A stretch of DNA of 64,000 bases from Pollenia angustigena (lineage: Eukaryota > Arthropoda > Insecta > Diptera > Polleniidae): NCBI GenBank assembly GCA_930367215.1, contig OV884058.1, positions 102,013,802 through 102,077,801 of the forward strand, in the 5' to 3' direction. Under the pieces are notes generated by a model, which made no database searches, was not told where the DNA came from, and worked only from the letters and a program-made list of their open reading frames with translations. Positions 38,540-50,595 of this stretch are shown here, piece by piece (the stretch's first letter is position 1; each line of letters opens with the position of its first letter). A program made the translations under genes and the position numbers.

Positions 38540-41463
38540 TCACAAACTATCTGAACTTGGCTTGGTTGGATCTCTGCTTCTAAACATAAGCATTACTTTT
38601 GGTGTGTAATTCATATGTTGCCGGAAATTTTGAAAAAAACCACAGCTAACGATGGCCAATATATAAACAAAATTAAAATTGTAAAGATGTTTTACAATAA
38701 TCGCTAAAAATTTCCAAAAATACCGCATTTTGAAATTATACTCCCAATATTTTTTTTTTTTTTGAGCTTGAAAACGCACTCCAAGCTCTAGTTTATGAAA
38801 TGATTTTTTTTTAAATTATTAATGAACACACATACATATGAATGCGAGAATAAATTTTAAAAGGCAGTACAAGTGGTTTTCACAATTGCAAGAAAACGAA
38901 ATTCCACACAAGACTGACTCCCTCGCATGGGATCATCACGAGCATAAAACACTACACTGAATTTCATTAACTTGTAAAAGTGCTCTGCTCGTTTTTTTTT
39001 ATTTTTGTTTTGAAATCACTATCCGTAACGGCTTGAAATTTATGTTTGCTGGTATTTTTGTGGTTTCTTTAGTTTTTGTTTAATTTTGTGTTGGGTTTGT
39101 TTTAGTTTCTACTCCATATAAAAGCATTTTCCATTGCCTGTTCATGAGACCATATTAAAATTATTTTACAAGTATTATTTGCTTGTACCATTTACACACC
39201 GCTGCTGGTGGTGGCCTTATGAATGAAATCGTAAATTATGAAAAAAGAAGAAACTTTGCATCATGTTTACTTAATATTTTGTTTTGAATTTGTATTGGAT
39301 TTCATTAATTTACAATGTGTGTGGTTTTTTCATAAAATACAATTTACAAATAATGCAATTGATACTTTGTATTTGGGCTCTTAACTGGGTTAGCGGAAGC
39401 TGGATAGAGAAACGTTGACTGCCTCACTGACTACCGTTGCATCAATAACAGAGCATTTCGCGGGATTAACGTGTCCGGGAAACTCAACTTTTTTTAATTC
39501 CCGGTTTCCCAGGATTTCCGGGAAATTATAAATGTCAATATTTTTCTAACACTTACAACCAGGGCTGCCAGATAAATTTGTGAAGAAATCCTCAATTTCC
39601 TGAGAAAAAGTAAAAAAACCGTCTTTATCGTTTCTAAAAATCGTCAAAAAAAAAATCGGCCAACCTAAAATTTAGTTTTTTTTTAAATTTTGGTTTGATT
39701 TTTATAAAAATAAACATTTAAACAAAAACATAATTACTTTAAACCCAGCTAGCCTTTTCAATCGTGTAAGAGCTACTGGGAGAATCATTAAGAGCGTCTT
39801 TGATCGTCGATGACCGCATTTTTTCATCGTAGAAGATCCCTCACACGGGAAAAACTGTAACACGAGTGAGATTCTTCCATAGTACAGCGAAAGGCGCTTC
39901 TTTAATAGTTGTGGGAATCGTTTAAGACGTGGGTAAAGATTATCTAACGAGTCTTTCATGTCAAGAATCGTATAAGACTCATGTAGATATTATCTTACAA
40001 CTCGTGAAATGCTCGCCGTACAATTGTTGAAAATATGATTTATACAGAAGTCGCAAAAGGTTCATTCGGTGATGATGTGACGAAAGATAGACAAAGTGTA
40101 ACATTGTTGTTTTTGTACTCTAAAAACAATTATTTAAAGATTTTCATAAGGCTTGAATATTACAGCCGCACGTAAACAAAACGTGTTTTCTAGTTGCCAA
40201 AATGTGTCATGTTCATCAAATTTGTATGAAGCTTTAATTAACTGCATAAGGCCCTAAGGCTCGGTTATGTAAATGAAGAATTAATAAAAAAAAAAAAAAA
40301 AGAAAAAAAAAAATAGAGCGGCGTCAACGCTTTGCAATTGGAAAACCCGATTTTGACAGCGCGTTTAAAGTGAAGTTGGCCGCTATTGTTGGCAATTTAG
40401 TTATTTTATGGTCAGTCTAGCGTTTTTATCTCCATTTATATTTATAATTTGTGAGTTTTATTGAACAAGAACACAACGTTGACGATTTCAGAAAATGTAA
40501 TGTTTTATTTAAATTGACTTTGGCGACTGAATAAATCTTCACTTTTTAGAAAAAATCTGCAAATCGGCATTTTGCTAATTTCGGAACAAAAAATCGTCAA
40601 CACCACGAAAAATCGATAATTCTAGACACCATAAATTCTGAACATGTCCGTATTACTGGAGTGTCCGAATTATAGATGATAATTTTTTATGTGATCTTTT
40701 GCTTGTACTTTTTATTGTTCTACAATGTCCAAAAATATCAAGAAAGTTTTAAATATGACTGTATTTATTTTGAAATTTGGCAACAATCAAAAGAATTTTG
40801 ATTTTTATTGCACAACGAAAAGAAAGTGAAATTTGTTGACAACATTGTACAATGCTTTTTTTATGTTATTCCTATAGGTTATGTTCACCTTTTTATTGAA
40901 TGAATGAAACCATTGTGCGACTTATTGCATAGTATAGGACAAAATGGAAATAATATGGCGAATATCAAACACAATAATATTGCAAGTGTATGGGCCGCTT
41001 TACTATATCACAAAATAAACTCAAGCTTAATAAAGAAAATAAGCAAACATGTCAAACCTCGATTTACAAACCACTCCTTGCACGCAATATATTTTTGGCA
41101 AAATGTAAGGAAACCCTTGTTTAAAAAATAAATTTGACACTTCTTTTGTTTCCCACATTTTGCTAAATGCAGTGTAAGCAGTTTTGCATACATTGCATCG
41201 CTTTAGTTTAAGTTTAAGAAATAATTATAAGTTAGTCTTGAGATTCACATCATCCGGGTGATAGATGTGTACGAAAAATCGGGTATCCGGATTATCGAAA
41301 TAATACGTTACGTATGTGTATTAACAACAAAAACTTAAAAATCTAGTACGAACTTTTGTTAATCTTAAACAACATTATTTAATTATGTCCAATTGTTATA
41401 TGCGATCACCGTACATGAAGGAATATACACAAATGGATCTGTTTGAACACTTTAATATACAGC
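38540..41463. other. No gene recognised; possible hAT terminus at 39553
   Basis: CAGGGCTGCCAGATAAATTT at 39553 has the form of a hAT end and resembles the inner MITE at 49381-49492, but I found no inverted partner. A poly-A stretch lies at 40286-40313. Frames such as 39702-39959 and 40904-41131 show no motif. Confidence 0.45.
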
Positions 41464-41471
41464 ATGCACAG

Positions 41472-43047
41472 TAGGGTGATCGATCGAATAGTATTCGATC
41501 GGTTTTAACCGGTTATTTTAGTTTTGCTCAAGTCGAATATTTTAAAAAGTCCATTTTCGAATATCGAATAAACCGGTTATTTTAGTAAAATAAACCGGTT
41601 ATTTTAGTAATGTATAATTTATATGCGTTTTCCTTACTTTTTTTATAAATGTACCCGTAATTGAAGTATTTTTCTAATTGAATATTTGGCAAACCTAAAC
41701 TTTTAATAAAGAATGTCAATACAAAATGTAACAAAAGTCCAAAAAACATTATGAGCAATGTAAATACAAATCGCTTATTTAAGCGTGTGTTCTTGTAACA
41801 AAAACGAAAAACAATTCAAAAAACCCCAAAAAAAGTTCAGCTTAAAAAGTAATCAGCAATTTGACATTTGAAAGATGTCATCTCTGGTGATAATATCGAG
41901 CTGATATAAAAGGCAATGGTGCTTAAACGGCCCTAAAATAATAAGTTGTAAAAGTTCTTCAACGTCACGACTTATTAATTAATCACTTTTAATTAGTCTA
42001 CAATCTTGAGATAAATATATGCCAAGTATAACATGCCTCTGTTCCAAGTAGTTTTTATGAGACTGGAAATAATACTTTACTAAAATATGCTGCCAATAAT
42101 GAATGAAAAACTCTTCAGTAGTTCTAGCATATCTTCATGCTTAAAACTACACCATACCGGCGAAATCAACGATATGGAAAAATTCTTCAGTTTTATTTAT
42201 TAAATTACTAAGAACATAAAACAAAATTGAAGGAATCAAACAATCTCATGGAAGGGTTTAAATAGTGATCGACGAATTGACAGAAATGTCACAAAAAGCA
42301 TGTTCATATTAATATTAGTTTCTATAATGCTGAAACAAAAAAAATTGAAAAATATAATCCTGGATAAGAGGTTTTGTTTGCAACTTTTCAAAAATATGGC
42401 TCAAGTTTACTGATTCGTATAGACATGCTTAACCATCAACAAATTAACTTATTTAAAATTAATTTTTGTGAATATCTCTAATAATAAATTTATTTAATTC
42501 CTATAATTTTTTAAAACCAAAATTTTTCAAAATTTATACAGCTATGTTCACACCTATTAAATATTTGATGTCCTACACGTAACCACTAATTTTCTTAAAG
42601 AATTGTTTGCTTTTGCAAAACGTTTGGCTAGAGCATACATTATTTAACGGTTTCTTAACAATATTATACATAAGTACAATTATCATATTAGACATAAAGT
42701 TTCGCAAATAAATAGAAATTGTTAAAAATAAAGCTTATGTATTATCAATTTACTGGTCACGCTTTTTTTTTGTTTTATCGTCAAATATTTGTTAGGTCTG
42801 AGCATACCTTAAGTCATATCTATGTATTTTGTAGGTTCCTTACCTTCGTGAATTGTTTTGTTTTTATTCAAATTAACTTTTTATTACAAAAAATAATTTG
42901 ATTTTTGTATTTTTATGTATTCGAATTAAAACCGGTTAACCGGTTATTTTTAAAATGATTAACCGAAAACCGGTTTTTTTAAAATAGCAACTATTCGGAA
43001 TATTCGAAAACCGGTTATTGAAAAAAGTCGAATAATCGATCACCCTA
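41472..43047. mobile_element. hAT element, 1576 bp, with exact 8-bp target duplication
   Basis: The ends TAGGGTGATCGAT and ATCGATCACCCTA are inverted without mismatch. ATGCACAG is repeated exactly at 41464-41471 and 43048-43055. The word AACCGGTTATTTTAGT recurs near both ends, typical of subterminal transposase-binding repeats of hAT elements. I could not recognise transposase pieces inside with confidence, so this is a non-autonomous or deeply decayed copy. It is distinct from the other hAT families here. Confidence 0.9.
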
Positions 43048-43055
43048 ATGCACAG

Positions 43056-43540
43056 ACTGTACATTATGTGATTGTCAAATCGGGCCATTTTCTATAATGT
43101 TTAAATTGACAAAATTTTCTTTGGGTTCCAGTTAGTCTTGCCAGATTAAAATTTGCATAATTCTTGACATTCACAAAGTCATATCTTAAATTTAAAAAGA
43201 ATTCTTGTCCCTTAAAAACTTCCTTAAATATTCTTTTAAAAAAACAAGCACAATTGTTAAAACCAGTTAAAAGCAAAAAATACAAGTAAATGAGCTCACT
43301 TTTTGCACCAAAAATTTCTGTACGCATTTGTTTGGGGTCAGCTGTTAAATTTTGAATTACCTATTAGTATCAGCTGTTTAATATTTTTAATAACAAGAAA
43401 TTGTTTTGATTAAAAATATATAAAATAAAAACAGTTTTACAGCGCTTAATTTGAATCCATTTTTAGTTTTTTTCTATAACTTCTAGTTTTTTAGATTAAT
43501 ATTTTGCCCGAAATAAATTTCATCACAACTTGAGAGCGAT
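43056..43540. other. No gene recognised
   Basis: AT-rich sequence. The minus frame 43064-43327 shows no motif. Confidence 0.45.
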
Positions 43541-43677
43541 TAGTACACGGAATGAGCAAAGACACATGCGCAGGTGGTTCTGACATAATCTTGACATCAT
43601 TGCAAAGCCACAATGGACATTCCAAATTCCCGTCGGAACTACATGCTCATGTGGCTTTTCATATTCTGTGTACTCTA
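43541..43677. mobile_element. 137-bp inverted-repeat MITE
   Basis: TTAGTACACGGAATGAGCAA at the left is imperfectly inverted by TTCATATTCTGTGTACTCTA at the right, and GACACATG by CATGTGGC further in. It is non-coding. No target duplication was identified. Confidence 0.6.
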
Positions 43678-44228
43678 GGCAAAAAAATGCCATGCGATTT
43701 TTTTTTTGTTCAAATCCAAACATACCATTTTGCTCAGAAATACTTTGCACTTTTTTGGTTTAATTACCTCTAATTTTGTGAAAAATAAAAATATATGCTA
43801 CTTTTAAATATTCCTTTATTAAGCATTTTACATATTTTCATGAATTGTTGGTCCTAAATGACGTGACCCCTTGTGAAATTTGATGCAGAAAATGTTCGTA
43901 GAACATTTTAACCCTCTAAAGTGCCGTTTTAGTATACTTTTGTGTATATATTCTAAGAAAAGATGCTTATACAATTCTACTAAAGACATATCAAATAACT
44001 CAGAAGTACATTTAGTATATTTTTTTTTGACTTATTCCAAACGCCTTTTTAAAAAATTCAAAAATTTCAAGGCCCGAAATTTCGAAAACCCGAGCTTACT
44101 TTAAAACCCTTTGGCAGTTTTGCTTAACCAGTGCTCTAGTTTCATTTCGCATTGCAATTATTGAAGCTGTTTCTTTTTTTTTTGTTGTAATCGTTTGTCG
44201 AATACAACTCATTATAGAGGCGTAAATA
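43678..44228. other. No gene recognised
   Basis: Ordinary AT-rich sequence without repeat or motif support. Confidence 0.45.
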
Positions 44229-44602
44229 TATAAGCGGAGTCCAGGGGTTTAATCACCGCATTCGATACTATTGTATCGAATAAACTATCGATTTTTTTTT
44301 TGCATACGATAGACCCTGACGTATCAAATGAAAACTCGATAAATGTTATATCGAGTTGCTAGATATTGAATGCTATTATTTTAAATTCAATACATTTCAT
44401 TCGATATCGAGTTTCATGATACCAAAATAAATAATTTCGATCAATTTTGCTCGATATCGTATGCGGTGATTAGACCCAGTATTAGTCTTGCAAAAGGGCA
44501 AGTGCAAAAAATCTTAGCACTTTTCTTTAATCCAACAACAAAATACGCAGAGTTTCTGTTAGATTTCATAGTGCTACGATTTTTGCATTTGCTCTTTTGC
44601 AA
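44229..44602. mobile_element. P2-type MITE split by a ~233-bp inverted-repeat element
   Basis: ATAAGCGGAGT (to about 44240) and ATTAGTCTTGCAAAAG with AATCCAACAACAAAA (44481-44602) are the two parts of a family-P2 unit like those at 34288 and 57239. Between them, GGGTTTAATCACCGCA (44245) and TGCGGTGATTAGACCC (to 44477) bound an inner element rich in TATCGA words. The inner ends are inverted with one difference. A target duplication is not clear, and some host sequence seems lost at the junction. Confidence 0.65.
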
Positions 44603-44699
44603 GCCTAATATTGAACTTTGTTGAGTAAAAACAAATTTGGCTACCTGTCCCGTTGCGACTGGTTGAAAATAATAAAGGAGACACAATTTTTTTCTAAAG

Positions 44700-46290
44700 C
44701 TGAAAGGTATTTAGACTATAAATAATCTCGAGAATATAAAGTACATACAAATATATGGACCTTAATACTTAACTGGTTTTGAACAATTTTATTTATTGTG
44801 TCAGAAAAAGCTTTAAGTTGTAAGCGATAAATAGAATTTGAACAACAAAAATTATCGTTAATCAACATTAAATTTCTAAAGTTTTCTAAAAATAAACTTT
44901 AAATATAAGTTTTTTAAACTTTACCGACTTACAAAATTTGTAATACTCGCTGCGAAAAAATTCCCAAGTTTTGTTTGAAGAAATCTTTTGTTTTATTAAA
45001 ATTAAGAGGAACTAAAAAGACGACGGGTTATATCAGCTTTATTAAATTAAAGACATTCAAGACAGAAAAAAAATCATGGCAGATAAACAAAAATAAAAAG
45101 CACTTCTTAACAATTTCAAGACCTAAATTACACACAGGTGTTCACAATCAATCAAAAAGTGAGATCACCCATATACGAAAGCAAAAAAAAATTAACCATT
45201 TAAACGAAAGCGTAGTTTATAAAAACTCTGCAAGAAAACTAAAAACAACAATTTAAGAACACAGACCAACTTAAAGTGGCACCCAAGTGAGAAGGCCCCC
45301 ATAAAAAGATCATTCATCCAACGACGTTACAACCATGCGCTTATAAATAGTTGTTACGCGCTCATTGTTGATGTTAATGTTGTCTTTCTTGTCTTGTCTT
45401 TCCCAGCATCTTAACATACAAAATACATTTGTTGTTAATCGTGTTTACGCATAAGCGTTGATTTTTATTACAAAAAAAAAAAAAAAAATACGTTTACTTG
45501 TTACTGAAGGAGTGTTGTTGTAGTAAAATCTTGTAAACGAAAAAATTTAACCTTTAAATTAATTTAATTCAAATCAAATATGTACCACAAGCTGCCTAAA
45601 TACATATTCATTATGTTTTCTTGAATTATTAAGAAACGGTTAAGCTAATGTGCGGTCGGAATATTCGAATTTAAATCTACAGCCAGACTTCCATTAGGTG
45701 TCTATGTGATGTCAAAGTTCATTTGAAATGCCTCGTAGTTCTAAATAAGATGTCGAGACATTCTAAGCTAGAGCTAAGCCCGCCTGCATTTAGTTTCGGA
45801 AATACTACTAGAGACTCTTACTTCTTCTCCGAAATAAGAACTGGTCATAGTTGACAACTTTTTCCCAAAGATCATTGCTTAAACATTGAAAAATAGCTAG
45901 AAAATAGAAAAATTGGTAACAGTATAGTGTAGCTGGTTCAGTTTAAAGTTGCCACGCATTAGTACTGTTAAGATAAACATAAGTATGTAGTTCTGCACGA
46001 TAAGGTCGCAAAAACAAATATCCAGCTGTGAAATCTTTCGATTAGTAGTTTGTTTCTTATCCTGAGACCTTTTTCGGTATCTCTGCTGGCTACATTAGAT
46101 GATAAAATCATGGTACGAACGAGAATTTACTCGGCGGTCGAATATTTCTGGACTTCGACATACTAAAAGATTTGTCCTTTATCTTGTGTTATATCACGAA
46201 AGTGACTTCGTAGCCTTTAAATGGGGCACTGTGGTCGGTATCTGGTAGCGAATTTATATTTTGAAATACGAATTTTTCAAAAAGAAATAA
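44700..46290. other. No gene recognised
   Basis: A plus frame at 44975-45256 is lysine/asparagine-rich, as expected of AT-rich DNA. 45650-46250 is slightly more GC-balanced but unrecognised; it may be an eroded element. Confidence 0.45.
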
Positions 46291-46299
46291 ACGGTGCGG

Positions 46300-46660
46300 A
46301 GGGAGGGTGGCGCCGTTGGAATTATCGATTGTGCGGATTTGTCAGTCGCGATGTCGCATTGGTCGAGTGAGCACCGCGCGTAATTGCTCGTCGACAATTT
46401 TGTTCAAAGTTCGGTATTCGGCGAATACGTGTCGGACGGAGTATAACTGTCGTTACTGGTCTCCAAGAACCCGCAACCCTCGATTGAACCATCAAAAACC
46501 ATTGCATTGCCCCAGGGTAACTGTTTGTTGTGCCTTATCCACGCATGAGAAAATTGGACCAATTTTTTTCGAAAATTCTCGAAAAACAAGGCTCCGTTTT
46601 GAACAGTGTGTTCAACTTGACGGAAGACAGCTGGAAGACATATGCTCTTAATAAAACTTT
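46300..46660 (+). pseudogene. IS630/mariner-like DDE transposase relic (middle domain)
   Basis: The plus-strand frame 46307-46651 reads EYNCRYWSPRTRNPRLNHQK, then PLHCPRVTVCCALSTHEKIG and PIFFENSRK. The words NCRYW....NPR...E.PLH...VTVWC.LS..GIIGP.FFE lie between the first and second catalytic Asp of insect DDE_3-type transposases. The first Asp motif (DEAHF) upstream and the QQDG block downstream are not readable, so this is an internal fragment. GC content is higher than in the flanks. It is one of four relics of this general transposase type in the window, and the only one on the plus strand. Confidence 0.75.
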
Positions 46661-46769
46661 GTGTCAATTATTACATTTTTTATTTAAGTTGGAAAATATA
46701 AATCTGCTACCAGACACCCTGTACAACGTGCGTTCTCTTGGTGTGTGGACAAATTGCTTTTAATTATAA

Positions 46770-47460
46770 AGCTGAGGGACGCCTAAATATCTAGAACTGT
46801 TACGCGTTTGTCGATTTTCAAACATAAAACAAACCATCATATCACCTGAGTATGTCTTTGAAATCCAAATTAAAAAATAAAATAATTTTTAATGTTTTAG
46901 GTCCTATTTCCCTAATTCTAGTTTTTAGAATTGACGAATATAAATGTTAACTTTGTTAAGGAGGTGCCACTTCCAATAAAAATTTAGAAAGTTATATAGC
47001 CCATTGTTCTTTTTTTTAGACCGTCGGTAATATACTGTCAAAACTTTAAAAAAATCGGTCTGCATGAGCCTAGAACATACAAACAAACACAATTTCTTCT
47101 TTGGACATATTTTTAAACTGAAGTGCGAAAAAATAGTACTTTTTTGGAAGAAAAAAAGAAATTGGTTTTTGATTTATGTATGTTTGTATGTATATGGGGG
47201 ATTTCATGCCAAGTGACCCAATTTTCAAATCGATATCTTCCGATTTGGATGAAATTTGCACCAAGGTTTCTGAGTTAGAAGGGGCCAAAATTTTATATTT
47301 TGGCCAAACAGGTGTTCTTTCTCATCAATGTAACTTATTACCTATTGGGGTTAGCAAAATTTGTCCCAAGTAGCTTCGATAGCTATTTGATTAAACTTTT
47401 GAAAAAAATTTTTTTTGTTTTTAAGATGATATAATTTTCTTAACAATATTCATTAAATCT
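46770..47460. other. No gene recognised
   Basis: AT-rich with no supported element. 47170-47300 resembles a common dispersed-repeat leader (TTTATGTATGTTTGTATGTA), but I cannot place it. Confidence 0.4.
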
Positions 47461-47462
47461 AT

Positions 47463-47703
47463 ATATGGGCACTTCCAGAGAAAAGCTCTCTTTTTGTCAC
47501 GTACGTCACCTAGCAATTATTATTGTATTTTAGAACCACGTTGTTAAAATTTTTCCTCTCTTTCACTAAATGAAACCCTAGTTGCGCTCTACACCCAAAT
47601 GCAAAAAAGTAAAAATTATTTTCATTATTCTTTGAGAAACAATAAAAAATGGTTGGTGACGTTACGTGACAAAAAGTAGACATTTCTGTGGAAATACCCA
47701 TAT
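47463..47703. mobile_element. 241-bp inverted-repeat element with ATATGGGCACTTCC ends
   Basis: ATATGGGCACTTCCAGAG pairs with CTGTGGAAATACCCATAT, and CTTTTTGTCACGTACGTCAC pairs with GTGACGTTACGTGACAAAAA further in. The ends resemble TATATGGGCATTTCC of the element at 7442-8178, including internal GTACGT words, so one family is likely. It is non-coding; the minus frames there are artefacts. Confidence 0.75.
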
Positions 47704-47839
47704 GTATGTGACAGCGCATAGAGAAAGGGACCTAAGGTAAACAAAATCAATTTTTTTTTGATGTGGACAACATCTGAGCATCGAATGAGACCGATCCCAT
47801 GCCTCTCCTGAACAAAACCGGTTTTTACCCTTAGGTCCA

Positions 47840-48387
47840 TTTTTATTTTGCGCGTCGCATATATAAAATTGTAACGTTACTGACTGACTCACTAACTCAC
47901 TTCATCATCGCACAGCCTAAACGCCTGAAGCTGAAATTTGGACGATCCATTAAGACGGGATTTTTGGAAATTCTAATGTTTAGGGTGTGAAAAAGGGTAA
48001 AAACGGAAAAATTCGGTAACCTTGTATCTCTAAAACTAAAAGAGATACAAAAAAAATGTAATACTTATCGTTGTTCTTTCGAAAAATAAGCGGACAGGTG
48101 TCTGGTACTTTTTTGAAATTCGGCTCTTTTAGGGAGTAAACGGGTAAAACCTGAATTTTGGAACTTTTTTGACACCCCATCTATATTTTGAACCAATAAA
48201 CATAGAAACAAAGTTTATACCACACTCGAAAATTATTAAAAAAATACAAACATAAATTTGGTACTTTTTCGAAATTCGGACATTTTTTTTACAAAACATT
48301 TTTCTCCATTCTTTGATATATTCGTACTAAATTATGGCCTCCCACTACAATACTGAAATTTTTGATACTTTAATGGGGGAAAAAATA
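47840..48387 (+). repeat. Leader region of the ~118-bp repeat locus
   Basis: CGCATATATAAAATTGTAAC, then ACTGACTGACTCACTAACTC, ATCGCACAGCCTAAACGCCT and GAAGCTGAAATTTGGACGAT form a leader. Parts of it recur at 54310-54400 and around 984-1062. Next come CTAAAACTAAAAGAGATAC and GGTACTTTTT blocks until the pogo-like insertion. This arrangement suggests one composite repeat unit: a leader plus a tandem array. Confidence 0.6.
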
Positions 48388-48583
48388 CAGTCAAATCCCG
48401 ATAATTCGTACCCCGATAAATCGTAACTCCCGATAATTCGTAATTAACAGTCGGTCCCTTGAAAAAATCTCGTTAATTCGTATAATATCCATACATTTTG
48501 GTCCCCTCGCTAATTCGTAATTTTTTTCAAATAAAATCTTCTTTGCCTCTTATAAATCGTAACTATTTGCTTATAGTTCGTAA

Positions 48584-49772
48584 TAGAGATCAGCAATGAG
48601 TAGTGAAAAAGTGAGTAGAGCTAAATCATGACTTATAAATTCTTGTACTTATACGCACTCATACTTATTCCAATGTTATTCAAACTCATATTCACTCAAA
48701 AGTTTCATTTTATTCATCGTACTCATACTTAGCAACATTTGTAGTGTTTGATTTAGAATCTACTCAACTCAATTGGGGTATTCACAAGGTGTGTTATCAT
48801 GTTATATTGTCATAATGTTCTAACATTTTACAATGGTTTAAAAATATTGTTGTTGCTTTGTAAACAAAAAGTGTCCTAAATAAATAGAACTTTGCTTGCT
48901 ATCTTTATTGTGATGTCGTAATTAACCAAAAGAGACCAGCGCTGAGCGGCTGAGCCGTGCCGCGTTAGTTTTTGTAGCCGTCGTCGTTGATGGTATAGTT
49001 TAATCCGACTAGCATCGGTATTTAACCTGCGGCTAGCAATTTTTGCAACAAATCACTGGCGGCGTCAAATTAGATCGCTTAGGACTCTGCTGTTTGGTAA
49101 ACAAACAAAATAAAATTTATTTGTGATTTGCGTCTGAAAAAAAGTCAGGTAAGATCTAATTTAATTTATTAATTCATGGATTAGAACTAAAAAAATTTTG
49201 TTTTAGGTAAATAATAATTTTTTTATATTTGTTTTTAAATCAGCTGATTTAAATTCCAAAAACGCACTAAATTATGAGGGGTTGTTCACAACAGTCGTAT
49301 TTTTCATGTTATTATTTTAAGACATATGACTTTATGACACCTTATGAATCCCCCAAATGTGTATAGGCGAAGCAAAATGTGAGGCTGCCAGATTTGTCCC
49401 CGAAATAGCAAAGTGACGATTTGGCAATTACAGTTTACTAAAGTTACATGTATGAAATGGACGATTTTTCGGAAATTTTATCTGGCAGCGCTGATTATTA
49501 AGTTGTTTGTTTTCTCTGTTGTGTTAAAACGGTAAATGGATGAGCTAAATGATTTGAATCATTGTGAGTATTGTAAGTATTTTCTTGAAATTATAAATCA
49601 AGCTGAGCTCATTTATGAGTACGCGTATAATGTCGACGTCGCACTCATAAATATTTCTCTTGTGAGTATGAGTGAATCAGAGTAGTTAAGTTAAAATGAT
49701 TTCTACGCACTTATACTTACAATTGCATGAGTCAGCATGAGTAGCGAAAAAACGATTCATTGCTGATCTCTG
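48584..49772. mobile_element. hAT element, 1189 bp, nested in the pogo-like element
   Basis: TAGAGATCAGCAATGAGTAG at the left is the inverse of ATTGCTGATCTCTG with added complementarity (CTACTC...). GTTCGTAA (48576-48583) and GTACGTAA (49773-49780) differ at one base and fit an aged 8-bp target duplication. ACTCAT/ATGAGT words crowd both ends. No transposase motif is seen. 48940-49090 is unusually GC-rich for this window and unexplained. Confidence 0.82.
49381..49492. mobile_element. 112-bp hAT-like MITE nested in the hAT element
   Basis: GAGGCTGCCAGATTTGTCCC is imperfectly inverted by AAATTTTATCTGGCAGCGCT. CCGAAA and TTTCGG, and GACGATTT words, continue the arms. No exact target duplication is seen. 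It would be the innermost of four layers: tandem repeat, pogo, hAT, MITE. Confidence 0.62.
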
Positions 49773-49989
49773 GTACGTAATAAAAACAACAAAAACATGG
49801 AAGGAATGATTTTTTGTTTTCCACTATTTTATTTTTGCGTGGGTTTTTGCTTGTGTGTGGATTTATTTTCTTAAGATCAGCTCACTAGTCCGAAGGTGTG
49901 TAATCCGAATTATCCAGTAATCCGAATTGAATTTATGACCGAATTTTTAATTTTCTGCTTTTTTATTATTTTAAGAAGCGAATTTCTGT

Positions 49990-50211
49990 GCGAACTTTGA
50001 ATATATGCGGCGAATCCTTATCTGTTACACCTGATCTTGTAACCGATTTTCCAAATAAGCTCTATAATGTTATATAGACTGAAAATCTGATTTAGGTCCA
50101 AATTTACAATGCTGATGAATCTAGACTTTTTAAAAAAATGTTTCCAGACAAAACTTGTGTGCATTGTAAAGGAAAGTCTGCTGCGGCTACCAAAATGAGC
50201 AAAGTGAGAAT
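49990..50211 (+). pseudogene. pogo-like DDE transposase relic
   Basis: The plus-strand frame reads SVTPDLVTDFPNKLYNVI, stop, TENLI, stop, VQIYNADESRLFKKMFPDKT and CVHCKGKSAAATKMSKVRI. The words IYNADET.LF....P.KT......S..G.K.SK.R lie at the start of the DDE domain of pogo/jerky-type transposases; the Asp of NADE is the first catalytic residue. Two stops, and the absence of the rest of the domain before the right end, show a dead fragment. Confidence 0.82.
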
Positions 50212-50334
50212 CACCTTCTTATAATTTTTATATATTTTATTTTTAACAATTGTTTTTATGTGTTTTTGTATCGTTTTTGTAAATAAATTGAAAAACCCCG
50301 TTTATTCGTATTTCGGGATCGGGATTCTACTGTA

Positions 50335-50595
50335 GTACCAAAAAAAGGAAATACGGGGTATTTAATATTTTTCTCTAGCTTTTTGGTTCTACAACTGGTC
50401 TTTTTTTAATTATCATTAATATTTGACCTTAAAACATAAGATTCAACATGCAATGTCCTGAGTGGATAAGAATCTATTGCGGAACTTTTTGGTACTTTTT
50501 TGTTCTTTAACTGGTACTTTTTGAATTTCCGTTAGTATTGGACCTAGAAACATAAAATTTAAGACGCAATGTCCTGGGTGGATGAGAATCTTTAA
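50335..50595 (+). repeat. ~118-bp tandem-repeat array, part 1
   Basis: Repeat units with ACTGGTACTTTTTGAATTTC and GGACCTAGAAACATAAAATT lie between the pogo-like and Harbinger-like insertions. Confidence 0.8.

Larger units (their letters stand above)
48388..50332 (+). mobile_element. pogo-like (Tc1/mariner superfamily) transposon in the tandem-repeat locus
   Basis: CAGTCAAATCCCGATAATTC at 48388 and its imperfect inverse ATCGGGATTCTACTG ending at 50332 are flanked by TA on both sides (48386-48387 and 50333-50334). This fits pogo/Tigger elements. A transposase piece lies at 49990-50211. The related uninterrupted sequence at about 1275-1320 (GGGGAGAAAAAAGTATCAAA) shows the site before insertion. 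Repeated CGATAATTCGTA-type words fill the left subterminal region. A hAT element (48584-49772) occupies most of the interior. Confidence 0.87.

Noticed and set aside
39553..39572. CAGGGCTGCCAGATAAATTT, a hAT-like terminus
   Set aside because: No inverted partner or 8-bp duplication was found downstream, so no element is called.
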